Shown piece after piece: positions 1-13,439 of a stretch of DNA of 64,000 bases (positions are counted from its first letter, which is position 1; every line of letters starts with the position of its first letter). The stretch is from assembly GCF_030816505.1 (NCBI RefSeq), contig NZ_JAUSYB010000001.1:124001-188000 (forward strand). Direction: 5' to 3'. The stretch comes from Microbacterium sp. W4I20. GTDB lineage: Bacteria; Actinomycetota; Actinomycetes; Actinomycetales; Microbacteriaceae. The notes beneath the pieces are model-generated. The model was not told where the DNA came from, ran no database searches, and was given only the letters and a program-made list of their open reading frames with translations. The position numbers and the translations under genes were made by a program.

Positions 1-159
1 CCGCTCAGCGGCGCTGGGCGGGGGAGTCTTCTCGTAGGGGCCGACCGACGCGGGGCCGGCGAACCGGATCAGGTTGCTGTTGACCCACGCGTACAGGCCG
101 CCGGCTTCGCGGATGCGGGTGCGAAGCGGTTCACGCTCAGGGTTCGAGGCCATGTTCAT
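1..159 (-). CDS. hypothetical protein, N-terminal fragment cut by the window edge
   Basis: An open frame runs leftward off the window. It starts at an ATG at 159 or, in the same frame, at an ATG at 153 (MASNPEREPLRTRIREAGG...). About 50 residues are visible: a short charged helix-like start, then a stretch containing YAWVNSNLIRFAGPASVGPY. I do not recognise the family and see no membrane segment or catalytic motif. It is divergent from the OhrR-type regulator, and the inverted repeat at 159-170 touches its upstream ATG, so the regulator may control it. That placement favours the ATG at 153 as the true start. Only the N-terminus is present, so no function is assigned. Confidence 0.55.
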   Translation of the reverse strand, partial: MNMASNPEREPLRTRIREAGGLYAWVNSNLIRFAGPASVGPYEKTPPPSAAER

Positions 160-170
160 TAGTGTACTAA
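159..170. promoter_or_regulatory. inverted repeat, candidate MarR/OhrR operator
   Basis: TTAGT-GT-ACTAA is a perfect 5-bp inverted repeat with a 2-bp spacer. It is AT-rich in GC-rich surroundings and lies in the short gap between the divergent hypothetical gene and the OhrR-type regulator, 13 bp before the regulator's ATG. MarR-family proteins commonly repress their own divergent promoter region from such dyads. Binding is inferred from position and symmetry only. Confidence 0.45.
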
Positions 171-182
171 CTATTAGCGCAC

Positions 183-641
183 ATGTATAGTCGCCTTGTG
201 ACGGCATCCGACGATCTGCTCCGGCTGGACAATCAGCTCTGCTTCGCCCTCGTGACAGCGGCGCGCAACGTCGTCGCGATCTACCGGCCCATCCTCGAGC
301 CGCTGGGACTGACGCACCCGCAGTACCTCGTGATGCTGGCTCTGTGGGAGCGCGCACCCCGCACGCTCAACGACCTGGCGGCCGACCTCGCACTCGAACC
401 GGCGACGGCCTCACCGCTCGTGAAGCGCCTCGAGGTCGACGGGTTGATCGCGCGGCAGCGCAGCGCCGAAGACGAACGACGGCTGGAGATCACGCTCACC
501 GCGGCGGGATCCGCGCTGCGGGAGCGCGCCCTCGACGTACCGCGCCAGGTCATGGCCGCCGTGGGGATGGGCGTATCGGAGGTCGCCGCATTGCGCGACG
601 GTCTCGGCCCCTTCGCGGGGCGACGTCCCGACCTCGGCTGA
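183..641 (+). CDS. ohrR: MarR-family transcriptional regulator, OhrR type (organic peroxide sensing)
   Basis: This 152-residue winged-helix regulator starts with LRLDNQLCFALVTAARNV, the OhrR signature that carries the reactive cysteine (Cys20 here). The winged helix follows at about residues 45-100 (TLNDLAADLALEPATASPLVKRLE, then a DERR wing). In known OhrR proteins, oxidation of this cysteine by organic hydroperoxides releases repression of ohr, a thiol peroxidase gene. No ohr gene is visible here, so the target may lie left of the window or be the divergent hypothetical gene. The length is normal for the family. GTG at 198 is a possible alternative start. The family is certain; the peroxide role rests on the conserved cysteine context. 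Confidence 0.78.
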   Translation: MYSRLVTASDDLLRLDNQLCFALVTAARNVVAIYRPILEPLGLTHPQYLVMLALWERAPRTLNDLAADLALEPATASPLVKRLEVDGLIARQRSAEDERRLEITLTAAGSALRERALDVPRQVMAAVGMGVSEVAALRDGLGPFAGRRPDLG

Positions 642-701
642 TCCGCACCACCCCGAGCCGTCCGACCTCGGCGCGGCGGAAGGCCCGTCTAGGGTGGAGT
701 C

Positions 702-1457
702 ATGTCGCGCCCCGAGCCTCCGGTCACGGAGCGGGAGCCCGTCCGCGACAGACCGCCCACGCGCCTGTTCTTCCCGCTGATCTCGGTCGTCGCGCTGTTC
801 CTGATCGTCATGTTCGCCGCCGCCTCCCAAGGCCTTCCACAGTTCTCCGCCGTGCCGCAGGGTGGGACCGAGGAGTCGTACGCTCCGACCGCACCACCGG
901 CCCCGTCCGCGCCGCCGTCGTCGCTGCCCGAACCTCCCGAGGACTCGCTGCTCCTCACGATCATCGGCATCATCATGGCGACGATCGTCGGCGCGGTGAT
1001 CCTGATCGTGCTGTATCTGGGCCTACGCCTGCTGATCCGATACCTGGCCGGCCTATGGCGCGATCGGCCTCTCGCGCGTCGAGCGGCGGCGGAGGTCGAC
1101 GCCACGCCGATCACCGATTCCCTCACCGACGTCGAGCCCGATGTGGGGACGATGCGTCGCGGGATCGCAGAGGCACTGCGGACCATCGGCGAGCGTCCCG
1201 ATCCCGGAGACAGCATCATCGCCGCCTGGGTGGGGCTCGAGGAGACGGCCTCCGACGCGGGTACCGGCCGCGACATCCACGAGACGCCGTCGGAGTTCAC
1301 CGTGCGCATCGTCGGGAGTCGCGCGGGCATCGCGGACGAGGTCTCGGTGCTGCTGGGTCTGTACGAGCGGGTCCGGTTCGGCGGCCACATCGCCGACGAG
1401 GGGGATCGTCACCAGGCGGCAGCCTGCCTGAGCGGCATCCAGCGGGGGTGGCGATGA
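702..1457 (+). CDS. DUF4129 domain membrane protein
   Basis: This 251-residue protein has a first membrane segment at about residues 23-42, a Pro/Ala/Ser-rich extracytoplasmic linker, and a second membrane segment at about 85-112 (IIGIIMATIVGAVILIVLYLGL). The cytoplasmic C-terminal part has the DUF4129 look (SIIAAWVGLEE...TPSEFTVRI...LLGLYERVRFGGH). DUF4129 proteins typically sit in operons with a MoxR ATPase, a DUF58 protein and a TgpA-type transglutaminase, and that setting is present here except for the transglutaminase. It is the first gene of a five-gene chain with 4-nt overlaps. The molecular role is unknown; a part in envelope or exopolymer assembly is only inferred from context. Confidence 0.7.
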   Translation: MSRPEPPVTEREPVRDRPPTRLFFPLISVVALFLIVMFAAASQGLPQFSAVPQGGTEESYAPTAPPAPSAPPSSLPEPPEDSLLLTIIGIIMATIVGAVILIVLYLGLRLLIRYLAGLWRDRPLARRAAAEVDATPITDSLTDVEPDVGTMRRGIAEALRTIGERPDPGDSIIAAWVGLEETASDAGTGRDIHETPSEFTVRIVGSRAGIADEVSVLLGLYERVRFGGHIADEGDRHQAAACLSGIQRGWR

Positions 1458-1927
1458 CGGGTCGGATCGTGCTCGCGGGCATCGGCGGGATCATGGCGAT
1501 CGCGGTGCTCCTGCTGCTGTCGTGGCTCGGCGTGCCGATGGAGTTCGCGCTCATGTGGCTCATCGTCGTGATCGCAGTCGCCGTCGCGAGCCGACAGGTC
1601 TTCTTCGATGAGACCGTCGAATGGCCACCGCCGGAGCGCGAACGCATGGTGCGGGGCTCCGACGTCTCGCGCCTCGCCTGGTCCCTCAACACCCGCACGG
1701 GCGTCGCCGGGTATGTCGTCGTCGGCCGAGTCCAGCGCATCCTGCGACGTCGGCTGGCGCACCATGGCCTCGATCTCGACGACCCGGTGCAGCACGCGCG
1801 GATCGATGCGCTCCTGGGCTCCGGCATCCGCGAGGCGGTCCACCGTAAAGAAGTGCGGAGTTCCGACATCGACCGACTCCTCGATGCGATCGAGAAGCTT
1901 TCCCCAGAACCGGAGGAGACCAGATGA
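1454..1927 (+). CDS. small membrane protein of the MoxR/DUF58 operon
   Basis: The start is the ATG overlapping the previous stop as ATGA. The 157-residue product has two closely spaced hydrophobic segments at about residues 4-26 and 29-46 (IVLAGIGGIMAIAVLLLLSW, then FALMWLIVVIAVAVASRQVF). A charged cytoplasmic tail of about 110 residues follows, rich in Arg, Asp and His, and probably helical. I recognise no named domain. Tight coupling between a DUF4129 gene and a MoxR gene suggests it belongs to the same membrane machine, possibly as a partner for the MoxR ATPase; that is inference. Confidence 0.6.
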   Translation: MTGRIVLAGIGGIMAIAVLLLLSWLGVPMEFALMWLIVVIAVAVASRQVFFDETVEWPPPERERMVRGSDVSRLAWSLNTRTGVAGYVVVGRVQRILRRRLAHHGLDLDDPVQHARIDALLGSGIREAVHRKEVRSSDIDRLLDAIEKLSPEPEETR

Positions 1928-2895
1928 ACAGTGAAGAGACGGCACGGATCGCCGAGGTCGGGCGTCGGGTGAGGGAGAGCGTCGGCACGGCCGTCGTCGG
2001 GATGGACGAGGCGCTGACGATCGCTCTCGCGGCCATCTTCGCCGGCGGTCATGTGCTGTTCGAGGATGTACCCGGTCTCGGAAAGACGCTGGCCGCGCGG
2101 AGCCTCGCGGCTGCGCTCGGACTCGACTTCCGGCGCCTGCAATGCACCCCGGACATGCTCCCGGGCGACGTCACCGGATCGTATGTGTACGCGCCGGCCA
2201 CGGGCGACTTCCAGTTCCGCCCGGGGCCGATCTTCACCGGGCTGCTGCTGGCCGACGAGGTGAACCGCACCACCCCCAAGACCCAGTCCGCGATGCTGGA
2301 GGCGATGGCCGAACGGCAGGTCACCGTCGAGGGCAACAGGTTCCCGCTGCCACAGCCGTTCCACGTGATCGCGACCTCGAACCCGATCGAGTACGAGGGC
2401 ACCTACGCTCTCCCCGAGGCGCAGCTGGACCGATTCATGGTGCGCCTCGCGGTCGGGTATCCGACCTTTGACGACGAGGCGCGGATCATCCTCGAGCGCG
2501 TGCGACGGCAGACCCCGGACGTCTCGGTCGCCGCCGTGGTCGACAGCGCCGGTCTCCTGGCGATCCAGGCTGCGGTCGAGCGGATCCACGTCGATCCCGA
2601 CGTGGCGCGCTACTGCGTGGAGCTCACCAGGGCGACGCGCGACGCGGTGAACGTCTCGGTCGGAGCGTCCCCCCGCGGATCCCAGACGCTCGTGCTGCTC
2701 GGACGGGCGCTGGCCGCCCTCGACGGTCGGGCGTACGTCCGCCCTGACGACATCAAGCGCATCGCGGGACCCGTCCTGGCGCATCGCCTCACCCTCACCC
2801 CGCAGGCATGGGCACAGGGAGTCGATCCCGCATCCGTGGTCGCGTCAGTGGTGGCGTCGACCCCAGTGCCTCCGACCGTGGCCGCGGTGCGGTGA
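1924..2895 (+). CDS. MoxR-family AAA+ ATPase
   Basis: This 323-residue MoxR-type AAA+ ATPase has a Walker A VPGLGKT (residues 49-55), a Walker B LLLADEVNR (107-115) and a conserved sensor region (VIATSNPIEYEGTYALPEAQ). The C-terminal AAA lid with GASPRGSQ follows. MoxR ATPases act as chaperones that help mature or insert metal ions into partner complexes, often together with von Willebrand A-like proteins such as the DUF58 product next door. It overlaps both neighbours by 4 nt, which implies translational coupling. The family is certain; the client protein is unknown. Confidence 0.92.
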   Translation: MNSEETARIAEVGRRVRESVGTAVVGMDEALTIALAAIFAGGHVLFEDVPGLGKTLAARSLAAALGLDFRRLQCTPDMLPGDVTGSYVYAPATGDFQFRPGPIFTGLLLADEVNRTTPKTQSAMLEAMAERQVTVEGNRFPLPQPFHVIATSNPIEYEGTYALPEAQLDRFMVRLAVGYPTFDDEARIILERVRRQTPDVSVAAVVDSAGLLAIQAAVERIHVDPDVARYCVELTRATRDAVNVSVGASPRGSQTLVLLGRALAALDGRAYVRPDDIKRIAGPVLAHRLTLTPQAWAQGVDPASVVASVVASTPVPPTVAAVR

Positions 2896-4202
2896 GCGAC
2901 GTCCGCGCGTCGAGCCGCTCTCCATTGCGATGGCGGCGGACCCCGGTCATGGCGGCCGGGCTCGGCGGGGCGGTGCTGCTGGCAGCGGTGGGGCTGGCGT
3001 TCTCACGTCCGGACGTCGTCGCGATCGGGCTGCCCCTCGCGCTGACGACGATCTGGGCGCTGCGGGGGCGACCGCGTGGCGGCGATCTGCACATCGTGCT
3101 GCGCGCGCGGTCGGACGCGGCCGAAGGGTCGAACGAGGCAGTGGCGGATGTCGACATCGATGCCGAAGCCGACTGGGTACAGGTCGCGATCGATCAGGAG
3201 GAGCGCAGAACCGGTGTGGCCGATGTGCGTCCCGGCGAGGCCGCCGTCACGGCGCGGGTCCGGCTGCAGCATTCCGGTCCAGCCGAGCTGCTCGACGTCA
3301 CGACCAGGGCCGTCGCTCATGACGGGGCCTGGGTGACCGACAGTGGGCCGCGCACCGCCGTCGTCTGGCACACCGCGCCTCGGACTCGCCCGATCGGCGT
3401 CCTGCCGGTCGCGCCGCGCCTCCGGGGGCTGCACGGCGCACACGAGGGCTCCCGACCCGGACAGGGTGGCGACTTCCGCGACATCCATGCTTTCGCGCCC
3501 GGCGACGAGCTGCGGCGCGTCGACTGGCGCGCCACCGCCAGGGCCGCGCGTCGGCCCGGCGAGCTCCTGGTGCGGCGGAGCAATGCGCTGAGCGATTCCT
3601 CGGTCGTGATCGCGCTCGACACGGCAGACGATCTCGGCACCGTGGTGGCCAGCTGGGGAGCGGCGGACAGCGATCGCTCCGGGGTCACATCGCTCGACCT
3701 CGCCCGTGAGGCGGCGCTCTCCGTTGCCACGGCCGCGATCGGCGCGGGGGATCGAGTCGCCTACCACACGCTCTCGCCGGGAGGCAGGAGCGTCCCGGCG
3801 GGCGGGGGAGTGCGGCACCTCCCGCGTGTGCGCGGTGTCATCGCCGCGACGGGCCCGGGTGGAGACGATTCCCGATATCGCCGATCGCCCGTCGTACCCT
3901 CCGGATCCATCGTCTTCGTGCTCTCGACCTTCTTCGACGGTGCAGCCGCCGACCTCGCGACCCGGTGGCGTGCTGCGGGGCATGCCGTCGTCGCGATCGA
4001 TGTGCTGCCGACACCCGACGCGGGTCGCCTCACTCGGGAGCAGCGGATCGCGCTGCGGATGCTGCTCGCCGAACGCGACGACGTCCTGATCGATCTCCGA
4101 CGCTCAGGGGTGGAGATCGTTCCGTGGGCGGGGGCGGATGTGGATGCCGCCGTGCGGCTGGCCGCACGGCGGCTCGAGCGGACGCGGGCGGTGCGGCGAT
4201 GA
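2892..4202 (+). CDS. DUF58 domain-containing protein
   Basis: The preferred start is the GTG at 2892, which overlaps the MoxR stop as GTGA. The in-frame ATG at 2808 would place 28 extra residues inside moxR. The 436-residue product has two hydrophobic segments near the N-terminus (about residues 18-55), an extracytoplasmic-looking beta-rich region, and the DUF58 core GGDFRDIHAFAPGDELRRVDWRATAR. A von Willebrand A-like region follows, starting SSVVIALDTADDLG. DUF58 proteins pair with MoxR ATPases across bacteria, and the operon here follows that rule. A role in envelope assembly or a secreted complex is suspected but not shown. Confidence 0.85.
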   Translation: MSDVRASSRSPLRWRRTPVMAAGLGGAVLLAAVGLAFSRPDVVAIGLPLALTTIWALRGRPRGGDLHIVLRARSDAAEGSNEAVADVDIDAEADWVQVAIDQEERRTGVADVRPGEAAVTARVRLQHSGPAELLDVTTRAVAHDGAWVTDSGPRTAVVWHTAPRTRPIGVLPVAPRLRGLHGAHEGSRPGQGGDFRDIHAFAPGDELRRVDWRATARAARRPGELLVRRSNALSDSSVVIALDTADDLGTVVASWGAADSDRSGVTSLDLAREAALSVATAAIGAGDRVAYHTLSPGGRSVPAGGGVRHLPRVRGVIAATGPGGDDSRYRRSPVVPSGSIVFVLSTFFDGAAADLATRWRAAGHAVVAIDVLPTPDAGRLTREQRIALRMLLAERDDVLIDLRRSGVEIVPWAGADVDAAVRLAARRLERTRAVRR

Positions 4203-4738
4203 GTCGCGCGATCCGCTCGTTCCGGGCGGGCGTCGCGGTGTTCGGGATCGTTCCGCGGCTGCTGCTCGTCGCCGTGGTCTGGATCGGCGCGATCGCTCTC
4301 GTCCCGTTCGCGCTCTGGCAGGGGGTCGCCGTGCTCGCGGCACTGGTCGCCCTGGTCGTGCCGCGATCGATGGCGGCCTGGCTCGCGGCCGCGTGCCTGG
4401 CCTTCGGAGTCGTGCTGGCGGCGCCGGCGCCGGAACGGACCGCTCTCGCCGTGCTGCTCGTGCACGCGGTGCACGTGCTCGGATCGCTGAGCCTGGTGAT
4501 CCCCTTGCGCTCGCGGCTCTCGTTCTCGGCCCTGCTGCCGAGCCTCTACCGGTTCGTGGTGGTGCAGCTGCTGACGCAACCCCTCGTGTTCGCCGTCTGG
4601 CTGCTCGCGCCGTCGCCCGTGGATCGCGGGATCGCCTGGATCGCTCCGCTCGCGGGGGCGGCGCTGCTGCTGGGAGTGATCCTCGCTCTGCGGGCGGCGA
4701 AGAACGCGGATGCCGCGTCAGAAATGCGCGTCGATTGA
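4199..4738 (+). CDS. multi-pass membrane protein of unknown function
   Basis: The ATG overlaps the DUF58 stop as ATGA. The 179-residue product is almost entirely hydrophobic with about five predicted membrane helices (for example VPRLLLVAVVWIGAIALVPF, LAALVALVVPRSMAAWLAAA, IAPLAGAALLLGVILALRAA) and few polar residues between them. In many actinobacteria this position holds a TgpA-like protein with a transglutaminase domain; here only a membrane part remains and no catalytic Cys-His-Asp domain follows. It ends the operon. It may be the membrane half of a TgpA-like system or an unrelated family. Confidence 0.6.
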   Translation: MSRAIRSFRAGVAVFGIVPRLLLVAVVWIGAIALVPFALWQGVAVLAALVALVVPRSMAAWLAAACLAFGVVLAAPAPERTALAVLLVHAVHVLGSLSLVIPLRSRLSFSALLPSLYRFVVVQLLTQPLVFAVWLLAPSPVDRGIAWIAPLAGAALLLGVILALRAAKNADAASEMRVD

Positions 4739-4781
4739 GCGGTCTCACAGCCACCGCGGAGCCGATGTCCGTGGCCCCTCG

Positions 4782-4793
4782 TAGACTTGTCCG

Positions 4794-4796
<3 letters not shown>
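4782..4796 (+). promoter_or_regulatory. -10 element TAGACT directly before the uvrA GTG, possible leaderless start
   Basis: TAGACT at 4782-4787 ends 6 bp before the GTG start of uvrA at 4794, and no purine-rich ribosome binding site lies between them. If this -10 is used, transcription would begin at or next to the start codon, giving a leaderless mRNA, which is common in actinobacteria. No clear -35 is visible. This is a spacing argument only. Confidence 0.35.
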
Positions 4797-7681
<2,885 letters not shown>

Positions 7682-7682
<1 letters not shown>

Positions 7683-9556
7683 TGGCGGATGCCCTCTCGT
7701 ACAAGCCGCGGGCGGGGGAGATACCCACCGACCCCGGCGTGTATCGGTTCCGCGACGCCGAAGGACGCGTGCTCTACGTGGGCAAGGCGAAGAACCTGCG
7801 CCAGCGGCTCTCGAACTACTTCGCTCCACTGCGGACCCTGCATGAGCGCACCCGGCGCATGGTCACCACGGCGTCGTCGGTCGAATGGACCGTGGTACCC
7901 ACGGACGTCGACTCGCTCCAGCTCGAGTACATGTGGATCAAGGAGTTCGATCCGCCCTTCAACGTGCGGTATAAGGACGACAAGTCCTATCCGTTCATGG
8001 CGGTGACCCTCGGCGACGAGGCGCCGCGAGTGATCGTCACCCGTAACCACAAGATCCCCGGCGCGCGCTACTTCGGACCGTTCCCCAAGGTCTGGGCGGT
8101 GCACGAGACCATCGACCTGATGATCAAGGCGTTCCCGATCCGCACCTGCAGCGACGCGAGCTACAAGCGCGCCATGCAGACGGGCCGTCCGTGCTTCCCC
8201 GGGCAGATCGGCAAGTGCGGCGGTCCCTGCTCCATGACGGTGACGATCGAGGAGCACCGGGCCATGGTCGACGACTTCGTCGCGTTCATGGCCGGCGGAG
8301 ACGAGCGGTTCACCAAAGACCTTCGCAAGCGGATGCTGGCCGCGTCCGCGGCGATGGACTACGAGGCGGCGGCGAAGTACCGCGACAAGCTCACCGCGAT
8401 CGACGCGGTGCTCGGCAGGAGTGCCCTCGTGCTGCAGCCGGACGAGGACGCCGACCTGTTCGGCATCGCCGAGGATGAGCTCGCGGCCGCGGTGCAGCAC
8501 TTCGTGATCCGCGGTGGCCGCGTGCGCGGTGTGCGGGCGATGACGATCGAGAAGGAGATCGACATCACCACGGGGGAACTCGTCGATCAGGTTCTGCAGC
8601 GCGCGTACGGCGACGCGCAGGACGTGCCTCGCCGCATCCTGGTGCCGACCCTCCCCGATGACGCCGCGGAGCTCGAGGTCTGGCTGCGTGAGCGCCGCGG
8701 CAAGAAGACGGAGATCGCGGTGGCGCAGCGCGGTCAGCGCGCCGACCTCATGCGCACGGCGACGCTCAACGCGCAGCAGGCGCTGATCCGGTACAAGACG
8801 CGGCGCACGAGTGACTACGTGGCGCGCACGCAGGCACTGACCGATCTGCAGGAAGCCCTGGGCATGAGCGAGGCTCCGCTGCGCATCGAGTGCTTCGACA
8901 TCTCGCATCTCGGCGGCACGAACGTCGTCGCGTCCATGGTGGTCTTCGAAGACGGACTGCCGCGCAAGGATCAGTACCGGTCGTTCGGGATCCCCGAGAC
9001 CACCGACGACACCGACTCGATGTACCAGGTGCTCCGACGCAGACTCGCCTACCTCGATCGACCGGAGGAGCCCGAGGAGGAAGCGGGCGACGACGCGATC
9101 GTCCGCCGCAAGCCGCGGTTCGCCTACCCGCCGCAGCTGCTCCTCGTCGATGGCGGGAAGCCGCAGGTCGAGGCCGCCGCGCGCGCACTCCGCGACGCCG
9201 GGCACACCGAGATCGCGGTCTGCGGCATCGCGAAGCGCCTCGAGGAGGTCTGGCTTCCCGGCGAGGACTTCCCGGTCATCCTCCCGCGCACGAGCGAGTC
9301 CCTCTACCTGCTGCAACGCCTCCGCGACGAAGCCCATCGATTCGCGATCACGCACCAGCGCAAGAAGCGGCGGAACGACATCACCACCGTGCTCGCCGAG
9401 GTCCCCGGTCTCGGTGAGTCGCGCATCAAGGTCCTGCTCAAGCACTTCGGCTCGGTGACGGCGCTCAAAGGAGCTCAGCCTCACGAGATCCAGGAAGTCC
9501 AGGGAATCGGTCCCGTGCTCGCGCAGAATATCCATACGCACCTCTCCACTCGCTAG
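7682..9556 (+). CDS. uvrC: excinuclease ABC subunit UvrC
   Basis: This 624-residue nuclease makes the 3' and 5' incisions around a lesion marked by UvrA-UvrB. The N-terminal GIY-YIG domain is visible as [20 protein letters not shown] (about residues 20-40). Next come the cysteine-containing insert (IGKCGGPC), the UVR/UvrB-binding segment near residues 200-235, the RNase H-like incision domain ([32 protein letters not shown]) and C-terminal helix-hairpin-helix motifs ([18 protein letters not shown]). The ATG shares one base with the uvrA stop. The length is normal. Confidence 0.98.
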
Positions 9557-9559
9557 GCT
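9554..9559 (+). promoter_or_regulatory. -10-like TAGGCT before rapZ
   Basis: TAGGCTGGA overlaps the uvrC stop codon 27 bp before the rapZ ATG, and the same nonamer recurs before whiA (10476-10484). Both sit where a -10 element would, and similar hexamers precede several genes here. No convincing -35 is seen. A GGGGGAGAAGGG ribosome binding site lies between it and the rapZ start. Promoter use is inferred. Confidence 0.3.
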
Positions 9560-9585
9560 GGATAGCGGGGGAGAAGGGCTGAGCG

Positions 9586-10458
9586 ATGACTGACGGGGAG
9601 AAGGGCGAGTTTCTCATCGTCACGGGGATGTCCGGCGCAGGCCGTACCACTGTGGCGAATGCACTCGAGGACCTCGGCTGGTACGTCGTCGACAACCTGC
9701 CCCCGCAGATCCTCCGCCCACTTCTCGACCTCACCGACATGGGTGGCAAGGCTCTGCCGAAGGTGGCAGCGGTGGTCGACGTCCGAGGCCGCAACCTCTT
9801 CGACGACTTCCCCGGCGTCGCCCGCGCGCTCCGCTCGCGAGGTTCCGTCCGCGTTCTGTTCCTCGACGCGTCCGACGACGTGCTCGTCCGACGTTTCGAG
9901 TCCGTCAGACGGCCGCACCCTCTGCAGGGCGACGGCACACTGCTCGACGGCATCCGCATCGAGCGTGCTCGCCTCGCGCCGATCCGCGAGGCGGCCGACC
10001 TGGTGGTCGACACCTCGACGTTGAACATCCACCAGCTCGCGACACAGGTGTCCGACATCTTCTCGGAAGAGGGCGAGGCGCGTCATCGCCTGACGCTGCT
10101 CAGCTTCGGCTTCAAGTACGGGCTGCCCACCGACGTCGACATCGTCGCCGACATGCGTTTCCTCCCCAACCCGTTCTGGAACGAGGAGCTGCGCGGCCTG
10201 ACGGGGCAGGACGAATCGGTGCGCGACTACGTGCTCTCCCGCGAGGGCGCGACCGAGTTCCTCGATGCCTACGCCGCGGCACTCGTGCCGGTGCTGGAGG
10301 GGTATCAGCGGGAGAACAAGAGCCACTCCACGATCGCCATCGGCTGCACGGGCGGCAAGCACCGTTCGGTGGCGATGTCGGAGGAGCTCGCACGACGGCT
10401 CTCGGCGGTCCCCGGGGTCGCCGTCAATGTCCGTCATCGGGACCTCGGCAGAGAGTAG
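9586..10458 (+). CDS. rapZ: RapZ family nucleotide-binding protein (YvcJ type)
   Basis: This 290-residue RapZ/YvcJ family protein has the N-terminal P-loop [10 protein letters not shown] (residues 12-21), the NLPP segment after the first strand (VVDNLPPQI), and the C-terminal [10 protein letters not shown] motif that forms the family's ligand pocket. In E. coli RapZ delivers the sRNA GlmZ to RNase E and controls amino-sugar synthesis. In actinobacteria, which lack GlmZ, the role is less clear. The gene is conserved next to whiA, as here, and probably shares its transcript. The family is certain. Confidence 0.95.
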   Translation: MTDGEKGEFLIVTGMSGAGRTTVANALEDLGWYVVDNLPPQILRPLLDLTDMGGKALPKVAAVVDVRGRNLFDDFPGVARALRSRGSVRVLFLDASDDVLVRRFESVRRPHPLQGDGTLLDGIRIERARLAPIREAADLVVDTSTLNIHQLATQVSDIFSEEGEARHRLTLLSFGFKYGLPTDVDIVADMRFLPNPFWNEELRGLTGQDESVRDYVLSREGATEFLDAYAAALVPVLEGYQRENKSHSTIAIGCTGGKHRSVAMSEELARRLSAVPGVAVNVRHRDLGRE

Positions 10459-10475
10459 CCGGTCGCCCGGCCGAG

Positions 10476-10481
10476 TAGGCT
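10476..10481 (+). promoter_or_regulatory. -10-like TAGGCT before whiA
   Basis: TAGGCTGGA lies between rapZ and whiA, about 45 bp before the whiA GTG, and repeats the nonamer found before rapZ. An AAGGAG ribosome binding site follows close to the start codon. It could give whiA its own promoter in addition to read-through from rapZ. No clear -35 is present. Confidence 0.3.
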
Positions 10482-10525
10482 GGACGTTTGCGTCGCGATC
10501 CGGCGCGTGAACGTGAAGGAGTGTC

Positions 10526-11503
10526 GTGGCACTAACCACCGACGTCAAGGCTGAGCTGGTCAGCATCCGCAACGCACCCCCGACGGTGCGCGTCGCCGAG
10601 GTGACCGCGATCCTCCGGTTCGCCGGTGGTCTGCACTCCATCGCAGGCCGCGTGGCCGTGGAGGCGGAGGTGGATGCCGAGACGCTCGCGCGCCGCGTCG
10701 CCCGCGACCTCGCCGAGATCTACGGGGTGCGCCCCGAGATCGCGCAGGTGCAGTCGAGCACGGCCAACGACGGTGCCCGCTGGGCCGTGCGAGTGATCTC
10801 GCAGGGAGAGACCCTGGCACGACAGACCGGGCTCCTCGACCAGCGCCGCCGTCCGGTGCGCGGTCTGCCGAACCGGCTCACCACCGGCTCCCGTGCCGAG
10901 GTCGCCGGCCTCTGGCGAGGCGCGTTCCTCGCAGCCGGAACCCTCAGCGAGCCCGGCCGTTCCGCGATGCTCGAGGTGCTCTGCCCGTCGTCCGAGGCAG
11001 CGATGGCACTCGTCGGCGCCGCACACCGCCTCGGTGTCGCCGCGAAGGCCCGCGAGGTGCGCGGCATGCCCCGCGTCGTGGTCCGCGAGGGGGAGGCGAT
11101 CCGCACCATCCTGAACGAGATGGGCGCGCAGAAGACCGCCGTCACGTGGGAAGAGCTCCGCCAGCGCCGCGAAGTGCGTGCCGGCGTCAATCGACTGGTC
11201 AACTTCGACGACGCCAACCTGCGCCGCTCCGCGCAGGCCGCCGTCGCCGCCTGCGCGCGCGTCGAGCGCGCACTCGAGATCCTCGCCGACGAGGTGCCCG
11301 ACCACTTGCGCGTGGCGGGCGAACTGCGTCTGGCACACCGCGATGCCAGCCTTGACGAGCTCGGTCATCACGCCGATCCGCCGCTGACGAAGGATGCTGT
11401 GGCCGGCCGCATCCGCCGCCTGCTGGCGATGGCCGACAAGCGCGCTCAGCAGGAGGGCATCCCGGGTACCGAGGCCGCTGTGCCGATGGGGCTCGACGTC
11501 TGA
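10526..11503 (+). CDS. whiA: DNA-binding protein WhiA
   Basis: This 325-residue WhiA has an N-terminal domain related to LAGLIDADG homing endonucleases (about residues 1-200; for example [21 protein letters not shown]) and a C-terminal helix-turn-helix (about 215-310; [15 protein letters not shown], then [20 protein letters not shown]). WhiA is required for sporulation septation in Streptomyces and is broadly conserved in Gram-positives, where it affects cell division. The start is GTG with AAGGAG upstream. The gene follows rapZ and is closed by a strong terminator. Confidence 0.96.
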   Translation: MALTTDVKAELVSIRNAPPTVRVAEVTAILRFAGGLHSIAGRVAVEAEVDAETLARRVARDLAEIYGVRPEIAQVQSSTANDGARWAVRVISQGETLARQTGLLDQRRRPVRGLPNRLTTGSRAEVAGLWRGAFLAAGTLSEPGRSAMLEVLCPSSEAAMALVGAAHRLGVAAKAREVRGMPRVVVREGEAIRTILNEMGAQKTAVTWEELRQRREVRAGVNRLVNFDDANLRRSAQAAVAACARVERALEILADEVPDHLRVAGELRLAHRDASLDELGHHADPPLTKDAVAGRIRRLLAMADKRAQQEGIPGTEAAVPMGLDV

Positions 11504-11516
11504 TCCGGTTGCATTC

Positions 11517-11554
11517 GAAGGCCCGCCGCCCCGCATGCAGGGCGGCGGGTCTTC
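11517..11554 (+). terminator. terminator after whiA
   Basis: A 15-bp stem lies 13 bp after the whiA stop: GAAGGCCCGCCGCCC (11517-11531) pairs with GGGCGGCGGGTCTTC (11540-11554) through one G-U pair and an 8-nt loop. There is no long T-run, as is usual for high-GC actinobacterial terminators. Confidence 0.75.
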
Positions 11555-11688
11555 GTCATATGGCGGAAGGATCTGGTCCGGCCAGGCGTTGTCGTCAGTA
11601 GGATGAGTTACGTCCGCTCTACGCCGCACATCGGTGGCGCGGAGGATCGGCAAGCGCCGCGGCGCGGCGCGGATTGGATGAAAGCGAT

Positions 11689-13429
<1,741 letters not shown>

Positions 13430-13439
13430 GCTCCGACAC

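Noticed and set aside
344..1453. In-frame extension upstream of the 1454-1927 gene
   Set aside because: It overlaps ohrR and the DUF4129 gene out of frame; the ATGA overlap at 1454 is the better start.
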